Shown here in pieces: positions 7,503-16,131 of a stretch of DNA of 64,000 nucleotides. The stretch is from CAXNKH01 sp049296795 (GTDB lineage Bacteria > Pseudomonadota > Gammaproteobacteria > Burkholderiales > Burkholderiaceae_C), in contig JBAQTC010000007.1 in the NCBI GenBank assembly GCA_049296795.1, positions 124,001 to 188,000 on the forward strand, written 5' to 3'. Under the pieces are notes generated by a model. It ran no database searches, had not been told where the DNA came from, and saw only the letters and a program-made list of their open reading frames with translations. The position numbers were made by a program, and so were the translations under genes. The stretch's first letter is position 1. Each line of letters opens with the position of its first letter.

Positions 7503-9611
7503 TCAAGGAGGGCAGAGGGTTGAATCTTTGCAGAGTTTGAAATTCTGCGATGTTGCTGCAGCGCTCACGTTGCTGTGTGACCGAGAGCTGGGACTAAAGT
7601 AGTAGAGGGTGCCTAGCGCATCATTCCCCCCCCCTCCGCTGGAGCTGGCGAAAGGTGTAATGGTCCCACTCCAGCCATCGGGTACTGTGCAGCTGTAGCC
7701 CGGATTATTCGGATTGCCAGTGGAACTGCAGCTGATGCTTCCGGTGGTAGCGGTAGCACCCCAGGATGTCGGTTTAGGTTTGTTTGGGTTTACTGGGTTG
7801 TTAAAAGTTAGTACCAAATCCCCGCTGATACCCCATGTGCTTATTGTTCCTAAACTGTTGACCGAGATGGAGTCTGTCTTGGTACTTGTATCGTCGTTGG
7901 GATCGGTACCGTAGCCATCCGCATTACCACTTGCACTTTGAACCCCGCTGGTGACGCCGGTATTGCTGGTTCGTGCCGTTGCGGTAATGATTGCCGCCCC
8001 AGAAGAAGCCAAACCAGTCACACGACCCCGGTAATACGTGGTGTAAAAGCCAGAGACGGGATCGACGATATCCTGAACCGGCTGGTTATCAACTGAAATC
8101 CAGCTGGTTTCATTGGAACCCCAAGTGGCCAACATGGTGAGGTTGACTTCATTGAACGGAATGTGTTTGAGTCGAACATCCGGGCTGGTCATGGCGCTGA
8201 CGTTGCTGGTATAGGTGGTATCCAGTGCAGTTGGATTATTCCCGCTTGGGCAAATGCGTCCAGTCAGTACGCCAACGGCCCCTGGTCTGCATTGGTAAAT
8301 CGGGTCGATATAGAGTCCACGGGCTAACAATTGAGCTTGTGCGCCTTGCGCCAGGTTCAGGGTATTGCGGTCCGGGAGTGTGTTTTTGTCTGGCTCAGTG
8401 CCGACTGCGAGAGCGTTAAACAGGATTTGGTTTTGTAAATAGGCTTGGTAAGAGGCCAAGGTGCTGGTGTTGCTCAAATAGTTGTCCTTGGGCATCACAA
8501 TCAAATCCGCCAAACGCCAATCCTGCATCAGATAAAACAAACCGTTGATGCGCTCAAAGCGGCAGGCTTCCAGGTATTCTCCTGAGGACACCGCCACTAG
8601 GCTGCCTGCAACCGCCCGGTAATGTTGGTGATCTCCCCCGATGATGCCTGTCGGATTGTGGTCGTATTTCGGGTAGCTGGTTGATACGTCATGGTGATCG
8701 CGGCAGCAGGTATCACAGAGCTGGGGTTGGTTGGCGGCTTGACCCGTTGTGGGTTTGCGTCCGGTGACTTTGGCAATCGATTCACCTAATTCGAATTCGA
8801 GTTCCTTGGTGTCGGGGTTCCAAACCTTGCGCGTCGCCGTCATGCCTTGGCGGGTGTTTGCAGCTTCAAATTCGCAAATGCAACTCAAGGTGGAAAACTC
8901 TTCCTGGGTGTCTTTCTGGGATCCCGATGTCGCATAGTTGGTGGTTTGGAATCCGACCACGGTACTGTGACCATGCTGCGACACATCTGGTATGGGCTTG
9001 GATGACTCTCTCTGCAGACCTTCGGCCAGGGTAATGGGAACCACATCGGGGGCAGTACCGGCTGTGTGAACCACCTTCGGACCAGGCAACGCAGCACCCG
9101 GTCCGGCCGCACCGAAGGCGGTAATGCTGGCGTCATCAGCTAACAGCGCCGTTTGCAAAATTTCTGTGCCGTTGCCATTTTTATCGGTCCAGCTGATGGT
9201 CACGGTCAGTAAGTTGAATTGAGTATTGGGGGCAACGACCCAATTGCGGCTGAATGTGGTGTTGCCCACTTGTACAGTGCCGGCTGGATAGACCAAGCTG
9301 TTCCCGTTTTTGCTTCCACCCGTGTTGTTACCGATTTCCGAATAACAGAATATTCCTGAGCCACAAGTTGCTCCATCCGGATTGGGAAAACTGACCCACT
9401 TGAAACTTCTCAAATCATCCAGTTTTTGCTGTGCCAGTGAAATAGCGATGGCCCGGTTATTGGCGGTTCCGCCATCGCGAATCAGCAGGCCGCTCATTTT
9501 TCCCATGGCCAGCATGCCAACAGCCAATACCAAAATGGCGACCAGGACTTCGATCAGGCCGGCACCCCGTTGCTGCCTCAGGGAGGGTCGGGAATGTAAG
9601 GTCTTGTTCAT
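7503..9611 (-). CDS. Very large PilV-like minor pilin
   Basis: 702 residues, several times longer than ordinary PilV (about 150-200). The first 60 residues are a prepilin region: basic leader, G/AGLIEVLVAILVLAVGMLAMGK processing site and helix, then GGTANNRAIAISLAQQKLDDLRSF, typical of PilV. The rest is a long, Ser/Thr/Gly/Asn-rich, cysteine-bearing extracellular part with LCDTCCRDHHD near the middle and no domain I recognise; it may act as a tip adhesin. The ATG at 9611 is chosen because it precedes MNKTLHSRPSLRQQ and starts 20 nt after the pilX stop. PilY1 is absent from the cluster, so this protein could take over part of that role (inference). Confidence 0.8.
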   Translation of the reverse strand: MNKTLHSRPSLRQQRGAGLIEVLVAILVLAVGMLAMGKMSGLLIRDGGTANNRAIAISLAQQKLDDLRSFKWVSFPNPDGATCGSGIFCYSEIGNNTGGSKNGNSLVYPAGTVQVGNTTFSRNWVVAPNTQFNLLTVTISWTDKNGNGTEILQTALLADDASITAFGAAGPGAALPGPKVVHTAGTAPDVVPITLAEGLQRESSKPIPDVSQHGHSTVVGFQTTNYATSGSQKDTQEEFSTLSCICEFEAANTRQGMTATRKVWNPDTKELEFELGESIAKVTGRKPTTGQAANQPQLCDTCCRDHHDVSTSYPKYDHNPTGIIGGDHQHYRAVAGSLVAVSSGEYLEACRFERINGLFYLMQDWRLADLIVMPKDNYLSNTSTLASYQAYLQNQILFNALAVGTEPDKNTLPDRNTLNLAQGAQAQLLARGLYIDPIYQCRPGAVGVLTGRICPSGNNPTALDTTYTSNVSAMTSPDVRLKHIPFNEVNLTMLATWGSNETSWISVDNQPVQDIVDPVSGFYTTYYRGRVTGLASSGAAIITATARTSNTGVTSGVQSASGNADGYGTDPNDDTSTKTDSISVNSLGTISTWGISGDLVLTFNNPVNPNKPKPTSWGATATTGSISCSSTGNPNNPGYSCTVPDGWSGTITPFASSSGGGGNDALGTLYYFSPSSRSHSNVSAAATSQNFKLCKDSTLCPP

Positions 9612-9630
9612 GATGGTATGACTCTTGAAC

Positions 9631-10902
9631 TTAGAGATAGTCAGCCCAGCTGCCGGGAATTTTTGCCATGACTTTGAACTGATTATTCGTAGGCGAGTAG
9701 ATGGCACCCATCACGTCTTTGGAGTAAATCATGTTGAACGTGCCGTTGATGTTGAGTCCCATATCAACGCTATCGTTCGAGATGATGGAACCATAAAAAG
9801 TGGCGCCGCCATTGGTTTTGATGTCCCCGGCGTTAAAGCTTGGTCCCGTGGGGCCAAAGGCAAACAACAAACCATAAAAAGTGGAGTTGGCGCTCATGGT
9901 GAAATTGCCACTTTCGACTACCAGGACCACGGGATCGGATGTGCTGCCCACCGTGGTTCCACTGGGGATGGTGCATTCTGCAGCCACCCAGACGATGCCT
10001 TTTAATCCGTTCAAGTTGCTGCAATTGGCCACCTGCGTGGCCTGGGATTTGACGGTTTGGTAACTGGCCGCTGGAATGCCGAAAATGAACTGAAACACAT
10101 CGGATGGGAAACCGGTGGCGTCGTTTTCGACAATGTCCTTGCCCTTGCCGAGACTGCTGCTGATCGCCGCGGTCGAGCAATCGCCATTTTGGTTGTATTC
10201 TTGAATTTGACAGGTGGCTGATGAGCCGCTTGGCGTTGGTACAGTAATCTTGCTCCAAACTGAAACAGGAACACCCTGGCCACCGCTATTGGGGTTGGTC
10301 ACCACGCTGAATGTGCCGTTCAGGGGAATATTGCCTGAGCCCATGAGGGGTGGTGCAGCTCCGGCGCCGCCATTGACCGAATAAAAAAACACGCCTTGTT
10401 TGACGACAGCATTCGCCGATCCATCGCTGGACAGTCCTTCAGCCACCAGGGTGTAAGTCTTGCCGTTGGCTAAAGCATCAGCCGGAGTGGCAATCACAAA
10501 AGTGACCGTGGTCGTTGTGACGCCATCGGTGTAGTTGGAAGTTTTAGGTAAACAGCGCCAAGTTGCTCCCAGGGCCGCGGCTTTGTAGGACGCCAGCGTC
10601 CCATCGTTGCACAACACCCAGGCTGCAGGTGTCAGCGTGGCTCGGTTGGCGCTCAGACTTATCCAGGCCAGTCCGATTTCGAGGTTGCGCTCTGCCGTTG
10701 TTAAGGCCTGGGCGTAGCGAGTTTTGTTGGCCGAGGTGCGGATGTCAATGATGCCGCTGCGACTCAGGTAAACAGTCATCAAACTCAGGATGATGAGCAA
10801 AATAACGGCGATGCTCAAAGTGACGTAGCCAGCTTGTGGCTGGCGCGCGAGACGCATGGGTGTCGAGGCGGGTTGGTGTGCGAGGTAGGCGGCGTATTTC
10901 AT
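9631..10902 (-). CDS. PilX-like pilus assembly protein
   Basis: 423 residues. After a 24-residue cytoplasmic leader comes the PilX N-terminal pattern GYVTLSIAVILLIILSLMTVYLSRSGIIDIRTSANKTR in pieces visible at residues 25-62: a non-canonical prepilin site, a hydrophobic helix and the conserved arginine-rich exit. The C-terminal part is Gly/Ser/Thr-rich with short repeated strands around ESGNFTMSANSTFYGLLFAFG that look like a beta-helix. It lies between pilW and pilV as in other minor pilin operons, where PilX joins the priming complex. Confidence 0.82.
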   Translation of the reverse strand: MKYAAYLAHQPASTPMRLARQPQAGYVTLSIAVILLIILSLMTVYLSRSGIIDIRTSANKTRYAQALTTAERNLEIGLAWISLSANRATLTPAAWVLCNDGTLASYKAAALGATWRCLPKTSNYTDGVTTTTVTFVIATPADALANGKTYTLVAEGLSSDGSANAVVKQGVFFYSVNGGAGAAPPLMGSGNIPLNGTFSVVTNPNSGGQGVPVSVWSKITVPTPSGSSATCQIQEYNQNGDCSTAAISSSLGKGKDIVENDATGFPSDVFQFIFGIPAASYQTVKSQATQVANCSNLNGLKGIVWVAAECTIPSGTTVGSTSDPVVLVVESGNFTMSANSTFYGLLFAFGPTGPSFNAGDIKTNGGATFYGSIISNDSVDMGLNINGTFNMIYSKDVMGAIYSPTNNQFKVMAKIPGSWADYL

Positions 10903-10906
10903 GGCA

Positions 10907-11551
10907 TCAACTCACGATCACGTTGCGCAGGCGGACTGTTTCCTGCAGAGTTCGTACCACTGCTGTGTCGTTCTTCAAGCGGCCGGTGATGCTGATGCTG
11001 TAAACCGGCACGGTGACACTCGATGTGGCCCCGACAGGGGCGATGGCGGCCGGTGAGATATTGGTGATGGTGAACGCGGTGATTTCAATCGCATTGGTGT
11101 CAATGATCGACGACCAGCTACCTGCGCCTATTTTTGCTTCAATGGTCTTGTCGGTACTGTCGTATCTGAAACCATAGCTTTCTGTCACCGTATACAGTGA
11201 GTTTGAATTTTCATCATAGGAAACGTCGACTTCGTCATTGGCTGTGCCTGACGTAATGGTGGACACAGGCTGTGGACTGGTTTTTCCAGCACCGCCAGTT
11301 AGATAAATGCCGGTGGTCAGCTGGGGAATTGTCCAGTTGTGGTAGCCGGCACGACGAAGGTCGCGGGTGATGCTGGTCATGGCCATGCGCAATTCATTGT
11401 TCAGTCGCGACATCTTCATTTGGCTGGAATTGCTGCCCAGGGTGTTGACAAACAAGGCCAGTACGCCGCCGACCACGATCATGCCGATCACCAGCGCGAC
11501 CATGAGTTCGATCAGGCCGAACCCCTGCTGTTTTTTTGGGTTCATGGGCAT
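10907..11551 (-). CDS. pilW: PilW-like minor pilin
   Basis: 214 residues. Prepilin site QQGFGLIELMVALVIGMIVVGG near residues 7-28 with Gly before and Glu5 after, then LNNELRMAMTSITRDLRRAGY, the PilW signature. The C-terminal beta region contains SYGFRYD and YSISITGRLKN. Start ATG 11551 has an AGGAGG ribosome site 9 nt upstream; a second ATG follows two codons later. The start overlaps the end of the upstream FimT-like gene by 10 nt, so the cluster is a tight operon. Confidence 0.88.
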   Translation of the reverse strand: MPMNPKKQQGFGLIELMVALVIGMIVVGGVLALFVNTLGSNSSQMKMSRLNNELRMAMTSITRDLRRAGYHNWTIPQLTTGIYLTGGAGKTSPQPVSTITSGTANDEVDVSYDENSNSLYTVTESYGFRYDSTDKTIEAKIGAGSWSSIIDTNAIEITAFTITNISPAAIAPVGATSSVTVPVYSISITGRLKNDTAVVRTLQETVRLRNVIVS

Positions 11552-12057
11552 GCTGGGTAGCCTCCTACATTGTTGGGGCTGCAAAGTCGCATATGCGAGA
11601 GAGGGCTGACTTCCAGGCCCAATTTAAAACCTAGCGCTGAAGTAATTTCGATCAGACTTGATGCAGCAGCAGGCGCCTGCACCATCATCCCGCGTTTGGG
11701 GTCGAAAGTTATGGGGTTGTACGTGATGGGTCCGATAGTTGCCACTGTGATGGATGTTCCCTGGTAATCGGCGCCCAGGGTGGTTTTGGCTGGCGAAGAA
11801 TTCACCACATAGGACCAGGTTGCACCTTCGGTGAAAGTGGCCGTGATCTGAGTATTGGTTTTGATGGACTCGGCCTGGGCGTAACGCAGATTGGCCAATA
11901 AATTATCTGCCGCACCGACCAACCTACGTTTATCCAGCGTCTGAAGGAAAGAGGGTATGGCAATGGCCATCAGAATAGCCACGACCACGATGGCGATCAA
12001 GAGCTCGACCAGGGTGAAGCCGGACTGAAAAGAAGACTTGTTCGTTTTCACAATCAT
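11542..12057 (-). CDS. GspH/FimT-family minor pseudopilin (second copy)
   Basis: 171 residues. Prepilin cleavage motif SGFTLVELLIAIVVVAILMAIAIPSF at residues 12-37, followed by DKRRLVGAADNLLANLRYAQAESIKTN, the GspH/FimT helix-to-sheet region. It overlaps the upstream pilE-like gene by 4 nt and the downstream pilW by 10 nt. A second FimT-family protein at 6952-7488 shares the same layout but differs widely in the soluble half, so they are probably non-equivalent subunits (FimT and FimU). Confidence 0.87.
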   Translation of the reverse strand: MIVKTNKSSFQSGFTLVELLIAIVVVAILMAIAIPSFLQTLDKRRLVGAADNLLANLRYAQAESIKTNTQITATFTEGATWSYVVNSSPAKTTLGADYQGTSITVATIGPITYNPITFDPKRGMMVQAPAAASSLIEITSALGFKLGLEVSPLSHMRLCSPNNVGGYPACP

Positions 12058-12500
12058 TTCTTCCAGCAGCCGTTTGGCCCTTTGACACCGGCTTCGGTCA
12101 GGGTCAAGGGGGTACAGCCGCTATCGTTGACCTGGGAGCCCAGGGCCGTTGCCGTAATGATGTAGCTGGCTGCTGTGACACTGGACAGCGACAGGGTGTA
12201 ATAGCCATCAGGGTGGGTGGCAACAAAATTGACTTTGGTGTTTGCAGCGTCTGCACCGCAGGAAAAACCATTGGTTAAGCTGGTGTCAAGCGTCACCGCG
12301 TAAAAACTGCAGGTGGCGCGCAATTTCTCTTGGGCCAGCGCCAGTTGCAACATATAGGCCTGCGCCACACCACGGCGTGATTGCATCACATAGCGCTGGT
12401 AATTGGGCACAGCAATGGACGCCAAAATCCCGACGATGGCCACCACGATCATCAACTCGATCAGTGTGAAACCCTTGTGCTTGTGAGCTTGTCGCTGCAT
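12054..12500 (-). CDS. pilE: PilE-like minor pilin
   Basis: 148 residues. The start at 12500 has an AGGAG site 7 nt upstream; the open frame extends further but without a better site. Leader MQRQAHKHKG, cleavage before FTLIELMIVVAIVGILASIA, then VPNYQRYVMQSRRGVAQAYMLQLALAQEKLRA, a PilE/type IV pilin N-terminal helix. Two cysteine pairs could form the C-terminal disulfide loop (NDSGCTPLTL...GPNGCWKK). First gene of the minor-pilin operon; the divergent neighbour is a FimS-type sensor kinase. Confidence 0.87.
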   Translation of the reverse strand: MQRQAHKHKGFTLIELMIVVAIVGILASIAVPNYQRYVMQSRRGVAQAYMLQLALAQEKLRATCSFYAVTLDTSLTNGFSCGADAANTKVNFVATHPDGYYTLSLSSVTAASYIITATALGSQVNDSGCTPLTLTEAGVKGPNGCWKK

Positions 12501-12585
12501 TGCTCTGCTCCTGTGGATCTGTACCGAGTATGAAACCAATTGGAATCAGATGCAAAATCGGTCAGACAAAAGTGCTTCTAAGTGG

Positions 12586-12595
12586 TATGAACGGT
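12586..12595 (-). promoter_or_regulatory. Possible AlgR/LytTR binding half-site
   Basis: On the minus strand the sequence ACCGTTCATA fits the LytTR half-site pattern [TA][AC][CA]GTTN[AG][TG] and matches the Pseudomonas AlgR box CCGTTCGTC at 7 of 9 positions. It lies in the roughly 100-bp gap between the pilE-like gene and the FimS-type kinase. No clear second half-site at the expected spacing is seen, and the position would be coding if the kinase starts at 12550, so this is weak. Confidence 0.3.
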
Positions 12596-12600
12596 CATCC

Positions 12601-13599
12601 ATGAAAACTGCCATCCCCAACAGCCTGCCTGATTTCCGCAATCTGGGGGTGATTTTGCGCATGCTGTTGCTGGCGCTCACTTTGCGTCTGATTTTTGCTT
12701 TTATTCTGACGACGGATTTAACTGGCGCCAGCAACCACTACCTAGCACAGGGTCTGTTGTTCGAACCGGTGTTGTTGCTCACAACGGCGGTGCTTTATGT
12801 GGTGTCGCCGGGCTTGCTCCGGCTGCCCTACCGTTGGGGCGTGTTGGTTGTGCTGCTGTTGGTGGCGCTGTTGACGCTGGGGGTTGATTGGAGTTTGCGC
12901 CAACTGTATGCCGAAGAAATGCAGCAAAGCTTGCTGCGCAGCGCGCTGCTGGCGGCGGGGCTGGCGGCCACACTGCTTTTTTATTTCAATTGGCGTCAAT
13001 TGCGTCTGTCACCTGTGGCGGGGCAAGCCCGTTTGATGGCTTTACAGGCCCGAATTCAGCCGCATTTTTTATTCAATTCGCTCAATAGCGTCCTGGGCTT
13101 GATTCGGGATGAGCCACACAAAGCAGAGGCCATGCTGGAAAACCTGGCTGATCTGTTCCGGGCCTTGTTGGCCGAGCCCCGGGTGCTGGTGCCCTGGAGT
13201 CGGGAGCTCGAATTGGCCCGGGCCTATGCCGAGATAGAAAGTATTCGGTTTGGTTCCCGGCTGCGGATCAATTGGCAATGTGACCATGCACCAGCTGCAG
13301 CGTTAGTGCCGCCTTTGTTGTTGCAGCCTTTGGTGGAAAACGCCGTGATGTATGGCGTGGCGGGGCATCAGGACGGGGCTAACATCAGCGTTGAGGCCTA
13401 TCAAGACGATGGCCACTTGGTCATTTTCGTGCGTAACCCCTGCGCCGAGGATGGCGTGCCGACCCAGGGCAACCACCTGGCTTTGGCCAATCTCCGGGAA
13501 CGGCTTGAGCTGCACTTTGACGTGCAAGCCAGTTTGCGCACGACCAAGGCCAAGGGGGAATTCGTGGTGTGCGTGCGATTGCCGATTCACTATGCTTAA
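12601..13599 (+). CDS. FimS/AlgZ-type sensor histidine kinase
   Basis: 332-residue membrane sensor of the LytS/HisKA_7 group. Four hydrophobic segments fill residues about 20-135; the phosphoacceptor region reads LQARIQPHFLFNSLNSVLGLI and is followed by LVPPLLLQPLVENAVMYGV, the N-box of this kinase group, and GNHLALANLRERL. I use the ATG at 12601; an ATG at 12550 is an alternative (17 extra residues). It overlaps the response regulator gene by 8 nt. FimS (AlgZ) with AlgR controls the minor pilin operon in Pseudomonas, and here the operon is divergent and adjacent. Confidence 0.87.
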   Translation: MKTAIPNSLPDFRNLGVILRMLLLALTLRLIFAFILTTDLTGASNHYLAQGLLFEPVLLLTTAVLYVVSPGLLRLPYRWGVLVVLLLVALLTLGVDWSLRQLYAEEMQQSLLRSALLAAGLAATLLFYFNWRQLRLSPVAGQARLMALQARIQPHFLFNSLNSVLGLIRDEPHKAEAMLENLADLFRALLAEPRVLVPWSRELELARAYAEIESIRFGSRLRINWQCDHAPAAALVPPLLLQPLVENAVMYGVAGHQDGANISVEAYQDDGHLVIFVRNPCAEDGVPTQGNHLALANLRERLELHFDVQASLRTTKAKGEFVVCVRLPIHYA

Positions 13600-14320
13600 G
13601 CCCATGCTCAAACCCCTGGCTATTTTCATCGTTGATGACGAAGCTTTGGCGCGCAAACGCTTGCGCAACCTGCTGGTCGATTGCAACAATGAGCTGGCCA
13701 ACACCGTTGTGGGAGAAGCGGCTTGCAGCCAGGATGCATTGCAGGAGGGGGCGATGGAGCGGGCCGATCTGGTGTTGTTGGATATCGATATGCCGGGACA
13801 GGACGGGCTAGCTTGCGCCCGAGCTTTGGCCCAGCGCGCCAAGCCCCCTGCCGTGATTTTTGTGACAGCGCATCAGGAGCACGCCATGGCCGCGTTCGAC
13901 GTGGCGGCGCTGGACTATTTGCTCAAACCGGTGCGCAGGCAGCGCTTGCTAGCGGCCTTGCAGCGGGTGCCAAAGCGTGCCGCCGAGGTGACGAGCTATT
14001 TCACGGTCAATGACCGAGGTCGGGTGTTACGGGTTGCGCTGGAGCAGGTCTTGTATTTGCGGGCCGAACTCAAATACGTGACGCTGTGCACCCGCCAGAC
14101 GCAATACATCTTGAGCGAGAGCCTGAGTCAGATCGAGCAGGATTTCCCGGGGGAATTTCTGCGGATTCACCGCAATTGCCTGGTGAGTCGCAGTCAGCTT
14201 GTTGGCTTCGAGTGGCAACCGGCTCAGGAGCGCTGGGTCGCCGTGTTGCGGGATTGGCCAGAACGGCTGTCAGTGTCCAGACGGCAGACCCAAGTGGTGC
14301 AGGATTACCGCCACAGTTGA
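13592..14320 (+). CDS. algR: AlgR-type LytTR response regulator
   Basis: 242 residues. Receiver domain at the N terminus with IFIVDDEALARKRL acidic pocket, phosphorylated Asp in DLVLLDIDMPGQDG, Thr in VIFVTAHQEHA and Lys in LLKPVRRQ. Residues about 140-240 form a LytTR DNA-binding domain (LRAELKYVTLCTRQTQYIL, FLRIHRNCLVSRSQL). Start ATG 13592 overlaps the kinase stop by 8 nt; ATG 13604 is possible. Likely target is the adjacent minor-pilin operon, by analogy with Pseudomonas AlgR; not proven here. Confidence 0.9.
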   Translation: MLKPMLKPLAIFIVDDEALARKRLRNLLVDCNNELANTVVGEAACSQDALQEGAMERADLVLLDIDMPGQDGLACARALAQRAKPPAVIFVTAHQEHAMAAFDVAALDYLLKPVRRQRLLAALQRVPKRAAEVTSYFTVNDRGRVLRVALEQVLYLRAELKYVTLCTRQTQYILSESLSQIEQDFPGEFLRIHRNCLVSRSQLVGFEWQPAQERWVAVLRDWPERLSVSRRQTQVVQDYRHS

Positions 14321-14341
14321 TGCTGTGGGCTGAACCACGCT

Positions 14342-14791
14342 TTAGCGCCTGACCTCATCGACCAGCAGCTTGAATTCGTCAATGTCTTCGAAACTGCGGT
14401 AAACGCTGGCGAAGCGGACATAAGCCACTTTGTCGAGCTTCTTGAGTTCGCGCATCACCAGTTCGCCGATGCGGGCTGAAGGAACTTCACGCAGTCCCAA
14501 ATTGAGTAATTTTTCCTCGATCCGCTCTATCGCGCTGTCGACTTGTTCAGTGCTCACCGGACGTTTGCGCAAAGCCAGGTTCATGGAGGCCAACAATTTG
14601 CTGCGTTCGAATTCGATGCGCCGCCCATCTTTTTTGACGATGGCCGGAAAGTTGACGTCGGGTCGCTCGTAAGTGGTGAAGCGTTTTTCACAGCTTGCAC
14701 ATTGGCGACGACGCCGGATGAAGTCGCCGTCCTCGGAAATCCGGGTCTCCACCACTTGCGTGTCGGCGTGGCTGCAAAATGGACATTTCAT
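14342..14791 (-). CDS. nrdR: NrdR, ribonucleotide reductase repressor
   Basis: 149-residue ATP/dATP-sensing repressor of ribonucleotide reductase genes. Zinc ribbon with CPFCSHADTQVVETR and CASCEKRFTTYER at residues 3-42, followed by the ATP-cone domain beginning VKKDGRRIEFERSKLLASM. Length is typical. It is 22 nt downstream of glyA, a linkage frequent in betaproteobacteria, and convergent with the algR-like gene across a 21-bp gap. Confidence 0.96.
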   Translation of the reverse strand: MKCPFCSHADTQVVETRISEDGDFIRRRRQCASCEKRFTTYERPDVNFPAIVKKDGRRIEFERSKLLASMNLALRKRPVSTEQVDSAIERIEEKLLNLGLREVPSARIGELVMRELKKLDKVAYVRFASVYRSFEDIDEFKLLVDEVRR

Positions 14792-14813
14792 CGTCGGCAG
14801 GGGGAGGGTGGAC

Positions 14814-16070
14814 TTAGCGGTAAACCGGGAAACGGCTGGTCAGGGCATCGACTTTGGTTCTGACGGCGGCCAGATGAGCGGGGTCGCGCGGGTTATCGAG
14901 CACATCGGCGACCAGATGGGCGGTCAGGCGGGCTTCTTCGTCTTTGAAGCCACGGGTGGTCAGAGCCGGTGTACCAATGCGAACGCCGCTGGTGACCATG
15001 GGTTTTTCCGGATCGTTTGGAATGGCGTTTTTGTTGATAGTCATGTGGGCTTGGCCCAGCACCGTTTCAGCCTCTTTGCCGGTAATGCCTTTGGAGCGCA
15101 AATCGACCAACATCAAATGGCTTTCGGTGCGGCCGCTGACGATGCGAAGGCCGCGTTCGGTCAAGGTCTCAGCCATGACGCTGGCGTTGCGTAACACCTG
15201 CTGCTGGTACAGCTTGAACTCGGGCGCCAGTGCTTCCTTGAAACTGACAGCTTTGGCCGCAATGGTGTGCATCAAGGGGCCGCCCTGCAGCCCAGGGAAA
15301 ACGGCGCTGTTAATGGCTTTTTCATGTTCGGGTTTCATCAAAATGATGCCGCCGCGCGGTCCGCGCAGACTTTTATGGGTGGTCGAAGTCACTACATCGG
15401 CATGCGGTATCGGACTGGGATAAACCCCGGCAGCGATCAGGCCGGCGTAATGCGCCATGTCGACCATGAAAATCGCGCCCACGTCCTTGGCTACCCGGGC
15501 GAAACGGGCGAAATCGATTTGTAGGGCATAGGCCGATGCGCCGGCAATAATGAGCTTGGGTTTGCTCTCATGGGCTTTGCGCTCCATGGCGTCGTAGTCG
15601 ATGGCTTCCTGGGCATTGAGCCCGTAACTCACCACCTTGAACCATTTGCCACTCATATTCAGTGCCATTCCATGGGTCAGATGGCCGCCTTCGGCCAGAC
15701 TCATGCCCATGATGGTGTCACCCGGTTGCAAAAAGGCCAGCAACACCGCTTGGTTGGCCGAAGCACCGCAGTGGGGTTGGACGTTGGCGGACCAGCCCTG
15801 TGCGTCAGCGCCAAAAAGTTGCTTGACCCGGTCTAGCGCGAGTTGCTCGACCCGGTCCACATGCTCGCAACCGCCGTAATAGCGCTTTCCGGGATAACCT
15901 TCGGCGTACTTATTGGTGAGTTGGGAGCCTTGCGCTGCCATGACCGCAGGCGAGGCGTAATTCTCGCTGGCGATCAGCTCAATATGCTGTTCTTGGCGGG
16001 CATTTTCAGCCTGGATACTGGCCCAGATTTCAGGATCTATTTGTTCTACAAGCTGTGAGTTCTGGTACAT
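14814..16070 (-). CDS. glyA: Serine hydroxymethyltransferase
   Basis: Interconverts serine and glycine with tetrahydrofolate, the main one-carbon entry point. 418 residues, the usual bacterial length. PLP lysine in VTSTTHKSLRGPRGG; further signatures are SENYASPAVMAAQGS, NKYAEGYPGKRYYGG and the folate-binding C-terminal region VTSGVRIGTPALTTRG. Transcribed toward nrdR; 61 bp separate it from the upstream lytic transglycosylase gene. Confidence 0.97.
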   Translation of the reverse strand: MYQNSQLVEQIDPEIWASIQAENARQEQHIELIASENYASPAVMAAQGSQLTNKYAEGYPGKRYYGGCEHVDRVEQLALDRVKQLFGADAQGWSANVQPHCGASANQAVLLAFLQPGDTIMGMSLAEGGHLTHGMALNMSGKWFKVVSYGLNAQEAIDYDAMERKAHESKPKLIIAGASAYALQIDFARFARVAKDVGAIFMVDMAHYAGLIAAGVYPSPIPHADVVTSTTHKSLRGPRGGIILMKPEHEKAINSAVFPGLQGGPLMHTIAAKAVSFKEALAPEFKLYQQQVLRNASVMAETLTERGLRIVSGRTESHLMLVDLRSKGITGKEAETVLGQAHMTINKNAIPNDPEKPMVTSGVRIGTPALTTRGFKDEEARLTAHLVADVLDNPRDPAHLAAVRTKVDALTSRFPVYR

Positions 16071-16131
16071 GGCGGGCCCGGCAATTCAATGAAGCGCCAA
16101 GTGTAGCCCAGGGTATTTGAGCGTTGTCGGC

